From: Komagataeibacter xylinus
Lineage (GTDB): Bacteria; Pseudomonadota; Alphaproteobacteria; Acetobacterales; Acetobacteraceae
Reading direction: 5' to 3'
Length of the DNA stretch: 64,000 bases
NCBI RefSeq assembly: GCF_004302915.1
Contig: NZ_QQBI01000004.1
Coordinates: forward strand, 1-64,000
The translations under genes were made by a program, and so were the position numbers. Numbering within the stretch: position 1 is the stretch's first letter; every line of letters starts with the position of its first letter. The notes beneath the pieces are model-generated. The model saw nothing but the letters and a program-made list of their open reading frames with translations. It did no database searches and was not told where the DNA came from. This document shows positions 54,559 through 62,902 of this stretch, piece after piece.

Positions 54559-55239
54559 TTGCATATTCTTGTTGTTGAAGATGACCCCACCGTCCGCTCT
54601 TTCGTGGCCAAGGGCCTGAAGGAGGCAGGCCACCTGGTCGAAATGACCGATAACGGCAAGGACGGCCTGTTCATGGCCGTGAGCGAAAAGTTCGACCTGA
54701 TCATACTCGATCGCATGCTGCCCGGCGGCATTGATGGCGTGCGCCTGCTCGAGACCATCCGCGCGCAGAACAACACCACCCCCGTGCTGCTGCTCTCGGC
54801 GCTGGCCGATGTGGATGACCGCGTGCAGGGCCTCAAGGCGGGCGGCGATGACTATGTGACCAAGCCGTTCGCCTTCAGCGAGCTGCTGGCCCGCGTCGAG
54901 GCCCTTGGCCGCCGGGGGCGCACCGAGACCGCGCCCCAGACCAAGCTGGAAGTGGCAGACCTCGAGATCGACCTGCTCTCGCGCACGGTGCGCCGGGCGG
55001 GGCAGAAGATCGACCTCCAGCCGCGTGAATTCCGCCTTTTGGAATATCTCGCCCGCCACGCAGGCCAGGTCGTGACCCGCACCATGCTGCTCGAGGGCGT
55101 GTGGGACTACCATTTCGACCCGCAGACCAACGTGATCGACGTGCATGTCTCGCGCCTGCGCCAGAAGGTGGACAAGCCCTTCGGCACCCCCCTCATCCAT
55201 ACCATCCGCAATGCGGGGTACATGCTGCGTGCCGAGTAA
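54559..55239 (+). CDS. OmpR/PhoB-family response regulator
   Basis: A 226-residue regulator. The receiver domain has the acidic pair in VVEDDP (about residues 6-10), the phospho-acceptor Asp in LIILDRMLPGG (about residue 51) and the Lys in GDDYVTKPFAFSEL (about 101). The DNA-binding winged helix (about 125-225) has LQPREFRLLEYLARHAGQVV and DVHVSRLRQKVD. It starts with TTG, preceded by ACGAGG. It lies 31 bp after the protease gene and 174 bp before its likely partner kinase. The target genes cannot be read from the sequence. Confidence 0.94.
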   Translation: MHILVVEDDPTVRSFVAKGLKEAGHLVEMTDNGKDGLFMAVSEKFDLIILDRMLPGGIDGVRLLETIRAQNNTTPVLLLSALADVDDRVQGLKAGGDDYVTKPFAFSELLARVEALGRRGRTETAPQTKLEVADLEIDLLSRTVRRAGQKIDLQPREFRLLEYLARHAGQVVTRTMLLEGVWDYHFDPQTNVIDVHVSRLRQKVDKPFGTPLIHTIRNAGYMLRAE

Positions 55240-55413
55240 CAGGCCGCACCTTCCACACCACGGGGGCAGCCGCGCGCCCTCTCAGGCGCAGGGCAGCCCA
55301 CCCCACGGCACAGCCCCGGGCCGGGCCGCAGCAGGGCGCGCGCATGGCCCGGCCCATGCCCGGTGGCACCTGCATGGGGGGTGCCTGCATGGATGCCCCC
55401 TGCGCGGGTGGCC

Positions 55414-56997
55414 ATGACAACGCCCGCCTTTTCCACCCCCACCCTGCCGCGCCGCTCGCGCTGGCGGGCGTGGCGGTCGGCCAGCCTGCGCTTTTCGCTG
55501 GCCTATGGCACGATGTTCGCGCTGTCTTCCATCCTGTTCATGTCGTTCATGTGGTGGGGCACGATCGGGTTCCTTGAGCGCCAGGTGGAAACCGCCATCA
55601 ACGCCGACGCACGCGGCCTGGCCGAGCGCTGGATGATGGGCGGCCTGCCCACGCTGGCCCTGACCATCGAGGACCGGCTTGAACAGAACCTTGATGATGA
55701 CGCGATCTACCTGGTCATTGACCCGCAGGGCAATTACCTGACCGGCAACGTCTCCGCCTGGCCCGCCCGGGTGGAGCATACCGACCGGTGGTACAACCTG
55801 CCCGATACCCGCGCCGGGCTGCGCGGCATGGCCCAGCTCCATGGCTATAACCTGCCCGGCACGGCGCAGACCCATACCGAAGGCCAACTGGACAGCGGCT
55901 ACCGCCTGCTGGTGGGGCGCGATGTGCGCGCGCGCGGCATCCTGCGCCACCTGCTGACCGATTCGCTGCTCTGGGCGTGGGTCATGGTCACGCTGCTGGC
56001 CATAAGCGGGGCCGTGCTGGTGCACCGCATCTTCCGCCGCATGGTCAAGACCGTGGCGCGCACCACCTCCGCCATTGCGCATGGCGACCTGAGCCGCCGC
56101 ATGCCGCTGGTCGGCAATGGCGACGAGATGGACCAGGTGGCCGAGGCCATCAATGAAATGCTCGACCGGATCGTGCGCCTGATGGATGGCGTGCGGCAGG
56201 TGTCAAACGCCATTGCCCATGACCTGCGCACCCCCATCGCCCGCGCCCGCACCCAGCTTGAAGATGCTGCCCTCCATGCCAGTACGCCCGATGAACTGCG
56301 TGGCGCGATCGAGCGCGCGGTGGGCGACCTTGATAACGTGACCGCCGTGTTCGAGGCCCTGCTGCGCATTGCCCAGATCGAGGCCGGCGCGCGCCGCTCG
56401 GCGTTCATGACCTTTGACCTCGTGCCCGTGCTGCGCGACGTGGCCGACCTGTATGAAGCCGTGGCCGAGGAGCATGGCATTGCCCTCGCACTCGACCTGC
56501 CCGCCCGCCTGTTCTTTTACGGCGACCGCTCGCTGGTGCAGCAGGCGGTGGCCAACATGCTTGATAACGCCATCAAATTCTCGCCCCCCGGCGGCACGGT
56601 CTTCGTGCGCGCGCAGTTGCGCGAGAGCGCGCCGGGGCGCCTGGCCGGCCCCACGGGCGAGGGCATGCTCGACCTTTCGGTCAGTGACGAGGGCATCGGC
56701 ATGAGCGAGGCGGACATGGCGCGCGCGACCGAGCGCTTCTTCCGCGCGGAGAAGGCCCGCCACACGCCCGGCTCGGGGCTGGGGCTTTCCATGGTAAGGG
56801 CCATCGTGCAGCTGCATGGGGGGCAGATGCATCTCTCCTCACATGCGCCGGGGCTGACGGTTTCACTCGCCCTGCCCGTGGCCGCGAGCGCCCTGGCCAA
56901 AGCGGAGGAGGACCCGTCCTCATCGACGCACATACCAGACATGACTCAAACGTCACCTTTACCCCATCAGCACGACACGAACAGTAGCGTAGAGTAA
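55414..56997 (+). CDS. Membrane sensor histidine kinase
   Basis: A protein of about 527 residues. Helix one (about residues 29-55) and helix two (about 184-210) flank a periplasmic domain of about 125 residues, so it likely senses an envelope signal. HAMP (about 210-265) leads to the HisKA box with the phospho-accepting His in SNAIAHDLRTPIARA (about 270). The ATPase has NMLDNAIKFSPPGG (N-box), SVSDEGIGM (G1) and TPGSGLGLSMVRAIV (G2). Met codons at 55363 and 55393 are also in frame. It pairs with the response regulator just upstream, and its downstream neighbours follow closely. Confidence 0.92.
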   Translation: MTTPAFSTPTLPRRSRWRAWRSASLRFSLAYGTMFALSSILFMSFMWWGTIGFLERQVETAINADARGLAERWMMGGLPTLALTIEDRLEQNLDDDAIYLVIDPQGNYLTGNVSAWPARVEHTDRWYNLPDTRAGLRGMAQLHGYNLPGTAQTHTEGQLDSGYRLLVGRDVRARGILRHLLTDSLLWAWVMVTLLAISGAVLVHRIFRRMVKTVARTTSAIAHGDLSRRMPLVGNGDEMDQVAEAINEMLDRIVRLMDGVRQVSNAIAHDLRTPIARARTQLEDAALHASTPDELRGAIERAVGDLDNVTAVFEALLRIAQIEAGARRSAFMTFDLVPVLRDVADLYEAVAEEHGIALALDLPARLFFYGDRSLVQQAVANMLDNAIKFSPPGGTVFVRAQLRESAPGRLAGPTGEGMLDLSVSDEGIGMSEADMARATERFFRAEKARHTPGSGLGLSMVRAIVQLHGGQMHLSSHAPGLTVSLALPVAASALAKAEEDPSSSTHIPDMTQTSPLPHQHDTNSSVE

Positions 56998-57001
56998 CAC
57001 G

Positions 57002-57337
57002 ATGAGCCTGCAATCCTCCGTGACGCCCGCCATCGTCGTGATGAGTTTCTGTCTGTGCGGCGCAGCACCCGCGCCGATCGCGCCGCCGGAGGGCACGCCC
57101 CAGATCATGACCGCGCGTGATGGCGGAAGCGACAAGCCGGTGATCATTACCAGCGACACCAAGGCCTATTGCACCCGGCTGCTCAACATCATCGATGCCT
57201 ATGGCCCCGCCCTGCCGCAGGATGTGGATAGCCTGCGCATGCAGGGCGCTGACATGTGCCGCGAGGGGCATATCCGCTCGGGCATCGTACGGCTGCGTCG
57301 CGCGTTGGTTGAACTCAAGGAGACCACGCATTCATGA
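57002..57337 (+). CDS. Small secreted protein with a two-cysteine helical hairpin
   Basis: A 111-residue protein with a signal peptide (about 20 residues, cleavage near GAAPAP). The mature part has one motif pair: KAYCTRLLNIIDAYG and GADMCREGHIRSGIVRLRRAL. This pattern, Cys...Cys-x-x-GHxRxGIxxLRRAL, is familiar from short proteins in Acetobacteraceae, but their function is unknown to me. It starts 4 bp after the kinase stop, and its own stop overlaps the next ATG, so it belongs to the kinase operon. Confidence 0.75.
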   Translation: MSLQSSVTPAIVVMSFCLCGAAPAPIAPPEGTPQIMTARDGGSDKPVIITSDTKAYCTRLLNIIDAYGPALPQDVDSLRMQGADMCREGHIRSGIVRLRRALVELKETTHS

Positions 57338-58083
57338 TCAGATCGCGTTTTTCATTTCCCGCCCGCGCCAGCCAGAGGGTGGCGCTGTGCGGCCTGCTCG
57401 CGGTGGCAGGGCTGCACCCGACAGCAGGCATGGCCCAGACCCCCGACTCCACCCGCCCCGATGGCACCGAGCTCGAACTGAGTGCCTCCGGCACCGTGCA
57501 GGCCCCGCCTGATGAACTGACCGCCACCTTCACCGCCGAGGCGCAGGCCGATACCGCCGCCGCTGCCCAGGCGCAGCTCAATGCGCTCATCAGCAAGGCC
57601 ATCGCCGCCACTGCCCATACGGACGGGCTGGTGATCAATGCCGAATCCTATTTCGTGCATCATGATGAAGGCGATGTGCACCAGAACCGCAAGCCGCAAT
57701 GGGTGGCGCGGCAGGGCCTGCGCCTGACGGCAGCCGACGGCAAGGTGCTGCTGCCGCTCGTGGGCCGCATCCAGGCCGAAAACCTGGCGCTGACCCGGCT
57801 GGACTGGTCGCTTTCACGCACCAGGCGCGCGGAACTGACCCGCAAGGCCGAAACGCTGGCGCTGGAAGACATGCAGGCCCGCGCGCAGGCGGCTGCGGCG
57901 ACGCTGAAGCTCAGAGTGGCCTCCATCCGTTCGGTCGCGCTGGAGGAGCAGAACTTCCCCCGCCCCATGCCCATGATGATGATGGCCCGCATGGCCCCGG
58001 CCGATGCAGCCGCCCCCGAAGCCCCCACCGGCCAGCAGGATGTCACCGCGACAGTGCGGGCGACGGTGATCCTGAAGCCCTGA
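57334..58083 (+). CDS. SIMPL-domain (DUF541) periplasmic protein
   Basis: A 249-residue protein with a signal peptide (hydrophobic about residues 16-33, cleavage near GMAQ). The mature part is a SIMPL/DUF541 domain: ELELSASGTVQAPPDELTATF at the start, then AAAAQAQLNALISKAIAA and a final QQDVTATVRATVILKP. A His/Met-rich insert (MPMMMMARM) occurs near residue 210. Family members are linked to envelope and oxidative stress, though the biochemistry is unclear. The ATG overlaps the stop of the gene before it. Confidence 0.88.
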   Translation: MIRSRFSFPARASQRVALCGLLAVAGLHPTAGMAQTPDSTRPDGTELELSASGTVQAPPDELTATFTAEAQADTAAAAQAQLNALISKAIAATAHTDGLVINAESYFVHHDEGDVHQNRKPQWVARQGLRLTAADGKVLLPLVGRIQAENLALTRLDWSLSRTRRAELTRKAETLALEDMQARAQAAAATLKLRVASIRSVALEEQNFPRPMPMMMMARMAPADAAAPEAPTGQQDVTATVRATVILKP

Positions 58084-58137
58084 AAAGTTTTGGGTGCCGC
58101 CCTTTTTTCAAGAAGGCGGCATTCTTCTGAAGCTTTT
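58084..58137 (-). repeat. Palindromic intergenic repeat, copy G (3' part missing)
   Basis: AAAAGTTTTGGGT, then GCCGCCCTTTTTTCAAGAAGGCGGC, ATTCTTCTGAAGCTTTT. The second hairpin is cut after one arm. It begins directly after the stop of the SIMPL gene, at the convergent junction with infC. Confidence 0.82.
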
Positions 58138-58150
58138 ATCCATAAAAAAA

Positions 58151-58178
58151 GCCCGGAGGGTGATCCCTCCGGGCTTTT
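58151..58178. terminator. Bidirectional terminator between the SIMPL gene and infC
   Basis: GCCCGGAGGG pairs perfectly with CCCTCCGGGC around TGAT, with seven A before and TTTT after, so it could serve transcripts from both sides. Confidence 0.88.
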
Positions 58179-58202
58179 GCGTCCTGCACCCCTGAAGGGG
58201 GA

Positions 58203-58739
58203 TCAACGCGGTGCCAGCACCATAATCATCTGGCGGTTTTCAAGCTTGGGCATATGCTCAACCTTGGCCAGTTCATCCATCTCGGCGCGGATACGTTCGA
58301 GAACCTTCACACCCAGATCCTGATGCGCCATTTCGCGGCCACGGAAGCGAAGGGTCACCTTCACCTTGTCGCCCTCGCCGATGAAGGTCTTCATCGCGCG
58401 CATTTTCACCTGATAGTCATTTTCATCAATGTTCGGGCGAACCTTGACTTCCTTGATTTCAATGACTTTCTGCTTCTTGCGCGCTTCGTTGCGCTTCTTC
58501 TGCTGCTCGTATTTGAACTTGCCGTAATCGAGCACCTTGGCCACCGGCGGCTCGGCGTTCGGGCTGATTTCAAGCAGGTCAAGACCGGCGGCATAGGCGC
58601 GTGCCAGCGCATCACGCGTGGACATGATGCCGAGCATCTCGCCCTCTTCATCGATCAGACGCACCTGCGGCACGCGGATCTCTTCATTGACGCGGGGGCC
58701 CTCTCGATTTGGCGGAGTGGGCATCGGGGGTCTGGCTAT
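58203..58739 (-). CDS. infC: Translation initiation factor IF-3 (probable AUA start)
   Basis: IF-3 binds the 30S subunit and checks start codon pairing. [20 protein letters not shown] begins the N-terminal domain. [15 protein letters not shown] starts the linker helix, and [15 protein letters not shown] with a final [12 protein letters not shown] complete the C-terminal domain. The start is unusual. AGGAG at 58746-58750 lies 6 nt before an ATA codon, giving [14 protein letters not shown] (178 residues). The ATG at 58724 and the one at 58763 have no ribosome-binding site. Non-AUG starts are a known self-control feature of infC. It follows thrS on the same strand. Confidence 0.9.
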   Translation of the reverse strand: MARPPMPTPPNREGPRVNEEIRVPQVRLIDEEGEMLGIMSTRDALARAYAAGLDLLEISPNAEPPVAKVLDYGKFKYEQQKKRNEARKKQKVIEIKEVKVRPNIDENDYQVKMRAMKTFIGEGDKVKVTLRFRGREMAHQDLGVKVLERIRAEMDELAKVEHMPKLENRQMIMVLAPR

Positions 58740-58745
58740 GGTCAG

Positions 58746-58750
58746 CTCCT
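58746..58750 (-). promoter_or_regulatory. Ribosome-binding site of infC
   Basis: AGGAG, 6 nt upstream of an ATA codon on the minus strand. It is this site that selects ATA over the nearby ATG codons. Confidence 0.7.
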
Positions 58751-58950
58751 GTAACTGTTGCATTCAAACGGCAGGCAAGGCCATTCCCGCTGCCTACGCG
58801 CCGTGGGCAAAGCCACGAAAAAACACGCGGGCAAGGAATGACCTTACATTATGGAAAGATATGTGACGCAAAGACGCGCCCCAGATCAAGTACTGTCTTG
58901 TCCCGTGCCCGCGAAAACAGCCATGCAGTTCCGGCACGGGACAGGGATAA

Positions 58951-60885
58951 TCAGCCGCGCTTGCGACGGATATCGGGTGGCAGGGCCTCATATGCAAGGG
59001 CCGAGACCGCTTCTTCCAGCGGCAGCACCTCCTGCGTCTTGCCGCCAAGGCGGCGCATGGCCACGGTGTTTTCCTCCGCCTCCTTGCGGCCCACCACCAG
59101 GATGACCGGCACGCGCGCCAGGCTGTGCTCGCGAATCTTGGCGTTGATCTTCTCGTTGCGCAGGTCGGCTTCCACCACCAGCCCCGCCGCCCGCAGGCTG
59201 TCGGTCACGTGCTGGGCATAATCGGCCGCATCGGTCACGATCGAGGCCACGACCACCTGGGTCGGCGCCAGCCAAAGCGGGAAGCGCCCGGCATGCTGCT
59301 CGATCAGGATGCCAAGGAATCGCTCGAACGAGCCAAGGATGGCCCGGTGCAGCATGACAGGGCGATGGCGCGCGCTGTCCTCGCCCACATAGGAGGCATC
59401 GAGCCGCTCGGGCAGCACGTAATCGACCTGCAGCGTGCCGCACTGCCAGTCACGGCCAATGGCGTCACGCAGCACGAATTCCAGCTTGGGGCCATAGAAG
59501 GCCCCTTCGCCCGGATTGTGCTCGTAGGTGACGCCCGCCATGTCGCAGGCCACTTTCAGGGCATTCTCGGCACGGTCCCATGTCGCGTCATCGCCCGCGC
59601 GCTGCTCGGGGCGATCGGCGAATTTGACCCGGAAATGCTCGAATCCAAGGTCCTGGTACACATCGGCCAGCATCCGCACGAAACGCGCGGTCTCATCGGC
59701 GATCTGGTCCTCGGTGCAGAAGATATGCGCGTCATCCTGCGTAAAGCCGCGCACGCGCATGATGCCGTGCAGCGCACCCGAGGGCTCATAACGGTGGCAG
59801 GCCCCGAATTCCGCCATGCGCAGCGGCAGTTCACGATACGAGCGCAGCCCGTGGCGGAAGATCTGCACATGGCACGGGCAGTTCATCGGCTTGAGGGCAA
59901 GGGTCTTGTCCTCGTCCTCCACGGTGGCGATGAACATGTGCTCGCGGTATTTGTCCCAGTGGCCGGATGCCTCCCACAGGGCGCGGTCAACGAGCTGGGG
60001 GGTGCGGACTTCCTGGTAGCCGTTGCCGTCCTGCGCGCGGCGCATGTAGTCCTGCAGCACGGTGTAAAGACGCCAGCCCTTGGGGTGCCAGAAGATCTGG
60101 CCCACGGCTTCTTCCTGAATGTGGAACAGGTCCATCTCGCGGCCGATACGGCGGTGGTCGCGGCGCTCGGCTTCCTCAAGCTGGTGCAGGTGGGCCTCAA
60201 GCTCCTTGCGGTCGCGCCAGGCGGTGCCGTAGATGCGCGTGAGCATGGGGTTGCGGTGGTCGCCGCGCCAGTAGGCGCCCGCCACCTTCATCAGCTTGAA
60301 GGCATGGCCCACATCGGCCGTGCCGCGCAAATGCGGGCCACGGCACAGGTCCAGCCATTCGCCCTGGCGGTAGATCGAGATTTCCTCATCCGCCGGCAGG
60401 TCGCGGATCAGCTCGGCCTTGAAGCGCTCGCCCCTGTTCTCGAAGAATTCGATGGCCTTTTCCCGCGGCCAGGCCTCGCGCACGAAGGGCTCGTTGGCGG
60501 CCACGATCTCGCCCATGCGCTTTTCGATGGCGGCGAAATCCTCCGGGCTGAACGGCTCGTTGCGGTAGAAATCGTAATAGAAGCCATTCTCGATCGACGG
60601 GCCAATGGTGACCTGCGTGCCGGGAAAGAGCGACTGCACGGCCTCGGCCAGAACGTGGGCGGCGTCGTGGCGGATCATTTCCAGCGCCTCGGGGTCCTTG
60701 CGCGTGATGAAGCGCAGGCTGGCGTCATGGTCGATCTCGCGGCCGATATCCATGAGCTTGCCATCCACTTCCATGGCAAGGGCGGCGCGCGCGAGACCGG
60801 CGCCGATGGACTGCGCCACGGTAGTGCCCGTCACTGCCCCGTCAAAGCGGCGAACGGATCCGTCAGGCAGGGTTATGGCAGGCAT
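58951..60885 (-). CDS. thrS: Threonyl-tRNA synthetase
   Basis: A 644-residue class II synthetase with the N-terminal TGS domain (about residues 1-62), the editing domain ([17 protein letters not shown], about 74-90), and the catalytic core. The zinc site is visible in [16 protein letters not shown] and [32 protein letters not shown] and the C-terminal anticodon domain (from [11 protein letters not shown]) complete it. It ends in a lysine/arginine tail. Directly upstream of infC, the usual bacterial order. Confidence 0.97.
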   Translation of the reverse strand: MPAITLPDGSVRRFDGAVTGTTVAQSIGAGLARAALAMEVDGKLMDIGREIDHDASLRFITRKDPEALEMIRHDAAHVLAEAVQSLFPGTQVTIGPSIENGFYYDFYRNEPFSPEDFAAIEKRMGEIVAANEPFVREAWPREKAIEFFENRGERFKAELIRDLPADEEISIYRQGEWLDLCRGPHLRGTADVGHAFKLMKVAGAYWRGDHRNPMLTRIYGTAWRDRKELEAHLHQLEEAERRDHRRIGREMDLFHIQEEAVGQIFWHPKGWRLYTVLQDYMRRAQDGNGYQEVRTPQLVDRALWEASGHWDKYREHMFIATVEDEDKTLALKPMNCPCHVQIFRHGLRSYRELPLRMAEFGACHRYEPSGALHGIMRVRGFTQDDAHIFCTEDQIADETARFVRMLADVYQDLGFEHFRVKFADRPEQRAGDDATWDRAENALKVACDMAGVTYEHNPGEGAFYGPKLEFVLRDAIGRDWQCGTLQVDYVLPERLDASYVGEDSARHRPVMLHRAILGSFERFLGILIEQHAGRFPLWLAPTQVVVASIVTDAADYAQHVTDSLRAAGLVVEADLRNEKINAKIREHSLARVPVILVVGRKEAEENTVAMRRLGGKTQEVLPLEEAVSALAYEALPPDIRRKRG

Positions 60886-60927
60886 GGTTTCATTGCTCCG
60901 GTAAGAAGATACTGCGCTGTAATGGCG

Positions 60928-61830
60928 TCACGCGCGCGTTGCCGCAACCCTGTCAACGCGCACGGTGGCCAGATCACGCACATAAATCACCTGTACCTGC
61001 CCTGCCCGCACCCCTACCGGGGCAGTCAGCGCGGGGTTGCTGTCAGCAGAAAACAGCACGGTGCACGCGACCCCGAGGGCGGCGGCCATGTGCATGGGGC
61101 CGGTATCATTGCCCACGGCCCAGGCCGCGCGCGCCAGCACGCCGCCGAGTTCGAGCAAGGTGGTGCGCCCGGTCAGGTCCACCGCATCAGGACAGGTGTT
61201 GCGGATGGTGCGGGCCAGCCCGGTCTCGCCCTTCCCGCCCACGATCACGGGCAGCAGCCCCTGAGCGTGCAGGCGCACGGCAAGGGCCGCGTAGCGCTCC
61301 ACCGGCCAGCGCTTGGCCGGGCGGTGGGCCGCGGCACCGGGCACGAGCACCGCATAGGGCGCTGGCAGCACGGGGCCGCCACGGGCCAGCCATGACAGGT
61401 CGGGCACGGGCAGGTGGTCGAGTCCCGCCCGCCTGAGCTGGTCGCGCTGGCGCGTGCGGGTGTGCATGAAGCGCCGCTGGGGGTTGTCATGAACCGCCTG
61501 CGCGCCACGCCCGATTCCCGACCACGCCCTGTGCCCCGAGAGGTGAAAATAGCGCGTGCTGCGCCCCGAGGTCTGCAGGTCGTAGATGAAGTCATACCCG
61601 CGCAGCATGCGCCGCAGCGCCATGATGGCGGCAATATCGCGCCACGGCGGCCTGTGGTCGAGCAGCACATGGTCGAACCACGGGCAGGCACGCCCGAGCT
61701 CGGCAAGGGGGGGCTGGGTCAGCAGGTCCACCTCATCATGGGCATGATGGGCGCGGATGGCGGCGAAAGGGGCAAAGGACTGCACGAAATCGCCCAGGGC
61801 CCCCAGGCGGATGACAAGAATGCGGGCCAT
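60928..61830 (-). CDS. Glycosyltransferase family 9 (ADP-heptose:LPS heptosyltransferase-like)
   Basis: A 300-residue GT-B enzyme. The N-terminus MARILVIRLGALGDFVQSFA carries the GDxV/L motif of heptosyltransferases. VLVPGAAAHRPAKRWPVERY and VGNDTGPMHMAAALGV (about residue 240) are the sugar-nucleotide sites. Such enzymes add heptose to the LPS inner core. It is 42 bp upstream of thrS and 3 bp from the gene before it. The exact sugar and acceptor are not known. Confidence 0.9.
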   Translation of the reverse strand: MARILVIRLGALGDFVQSFAPFAAIRAHHAHDEVDLLTQPPLAELGRACPWFDHVLLDHRPPWRDIAAIMALRRMLRGYDFIYDLQTSGRSTRYFHLSGHRAWSGIGRGAQAVHDNPQRRFMHTRTRQRDQLRRAGLDHLPVPDLSWLARGGPVLPAPYAVLVPGAAAHRPAKRWPVERYAALAVRLHAQGLLPVIVGGKGETGLARTIRNTCPDAVDLTGRTTLLELGGVLARAAWAVGNDTGPMHMAAALGVACTVLFSADSNPALTAPVGVRAGQVQVIYVRDLATVRVDRVAATRA

Positions 61831-61833
61831 CGG

Positions 61834-62802
61834 TCAGGGTGCCTCGGGGTCGGTTTCCAGCAGGGCAAGGTCCTGACGGGCAAGGTCGGCCTCATCCGAG
61901 TCCGGGGCCTGCTTCACGACATCGAGCCAGTCGGCGCGGGCCTGTTCCATCTGGCCCTGGCGCTGGTACAGGATGCCACGCTCGAGCAGGGCCGCGCCGT
62001 TATGGGGCATGTCATGCAGGGCGGCATTGATGTCGGCCATGCCCTGATCGATGCGCCCGAGCTTGCGCCACGCCCCCGCGCGCGCCACCAGCGCCTCATC
62101 ACGCGCGGCAGGCGTGGATGGCAGCGGCGTAAGCATGTCGATGGCGCGCTGGGGCTGGCCAAGCTCCACCGCCACCCGCGCATAGACCAGCTTCAGCGCC
62201 GGATCATCAGGGGCCAGTGTCAGGCCATAGGTGGCGCTGTCAAATGCCTGTTTCGGGCTGTCATCAGCCTGCCAGGCGCGGGCCGCCGCCTCCGCCACGC
62301 TGGCGCGGCGCAGGCGGGAGGCGGGTGTTTCGGCCACGCTCTCCCTGCCGCCGCGCCGGCCTGCGGGCGGGCCAGCCGGCCAGTCGGGCACGCGTGCCAG
62401 GCGGTCGAGCGCCGTGGCGGCGGTGGCGACATCGCCAAGTTCCATCTGGGCCAGGGCGGCGCATTGCTCGGCCTCGAGCCCGCCGCCATGGCTGCGCCAG
62501 TCCTCGGCATAATCGCGGGCGCCATCGGGGTCATCGGCCAGGGTGGCGGTGCAGTGGCTGAAATCCCAGCCCTGCGGTGCAGCGGGCGCGGTGGATGAGG
62601 GCGTGCCGATGGGCGGCGGTGCCTCCTTTGCCGGGGCCGGTTCATCAGCCCGGACGCGCCCGCACGCAAGGCCCGCGGCCAGCACGAGGCCAAAAGCCAT
62701 GAAACCCGTGCGCCGGGAACAGGAAAACACCGGCACCGGCCTTGCGGCGGGCCTGCGCCATGCGGCAGGCGCGCAAAAGAATGGCTGGGCAGAAGATCTC
62801 AT
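61834..62802 (-). CDS. Secreted TPR-repeat protein
   Basis: A protein of about 322 residues with an N-terminal hydrophobic stretch (about residues 35-50, FGLVLAAGLACG), followed by a Pro/Ala region and an early EAEQCAALAQMELGDVATAATALDRL. At least three tetratricopeptide-like units are seen in the second half (ATYGLTLAPDDPALKLVYARVAVELGQ; AALHDMPHNGAALLERGILYQRQGQ). Start uncertain: ATG at 62802, or ATG at 62700 (which gives only a short signal). It may act as a scaffold in the envelope. It lies beside the GT9 gene with a 3 bp gap, suggesting co-transcription. Confidence 0.8.
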   Translation of the reverse strand: MRSSAQPFFCAPAAWRRPAARPVPVFSCSRRTGFMAFGLVLAAGLACGRVRADEPAPAKEAPPPIGTPSSTAPAAPQGWDFSHCTATLADDPDGARDYAEDWRSHGGGLEAEQCAALAQMELGDVATAATALDRLARVPDWPAGPPAGRRGGRESVAETPASRLRRASVAEAAARAWQADDSPKQAFDSATYGLTLAPDDPALKLVYARVAVELGQPQRAIDMLTPLPSTPAARDEALVARAGAWRKLGRIDQGMADINAALHDMPHNGAALLERGILYQRQGQMEQARADWLDVVKQAPDSDEADLARQDLALLETDPEAP

Positions 62803-62902
62803 TAGCGCATTCGTCGCCCTGCCTGCAGCCAAGGTCAAGGCCAAAGCCCCATTGATCCACAGACCGTGCAGTTCCATTGCGTTCGTGGTATGGTGAAATG
62901 TG

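Noticed and set aside
6834-58137. The recurring palindromic element as a CRISPR array or insertion sequence
   Set aside because: Copies are single and far apart, with no spacers, and no transposase gene is present. The element is too short for an insertion sequence, although a non-autonomous mobile origin cannot be excluded.
59125-61395. A 756-codon plus-strand frame over thrS and the GT9 gene
   Set aside because: It crosses two well-supported genes on the opposite strand and contains no known domain.
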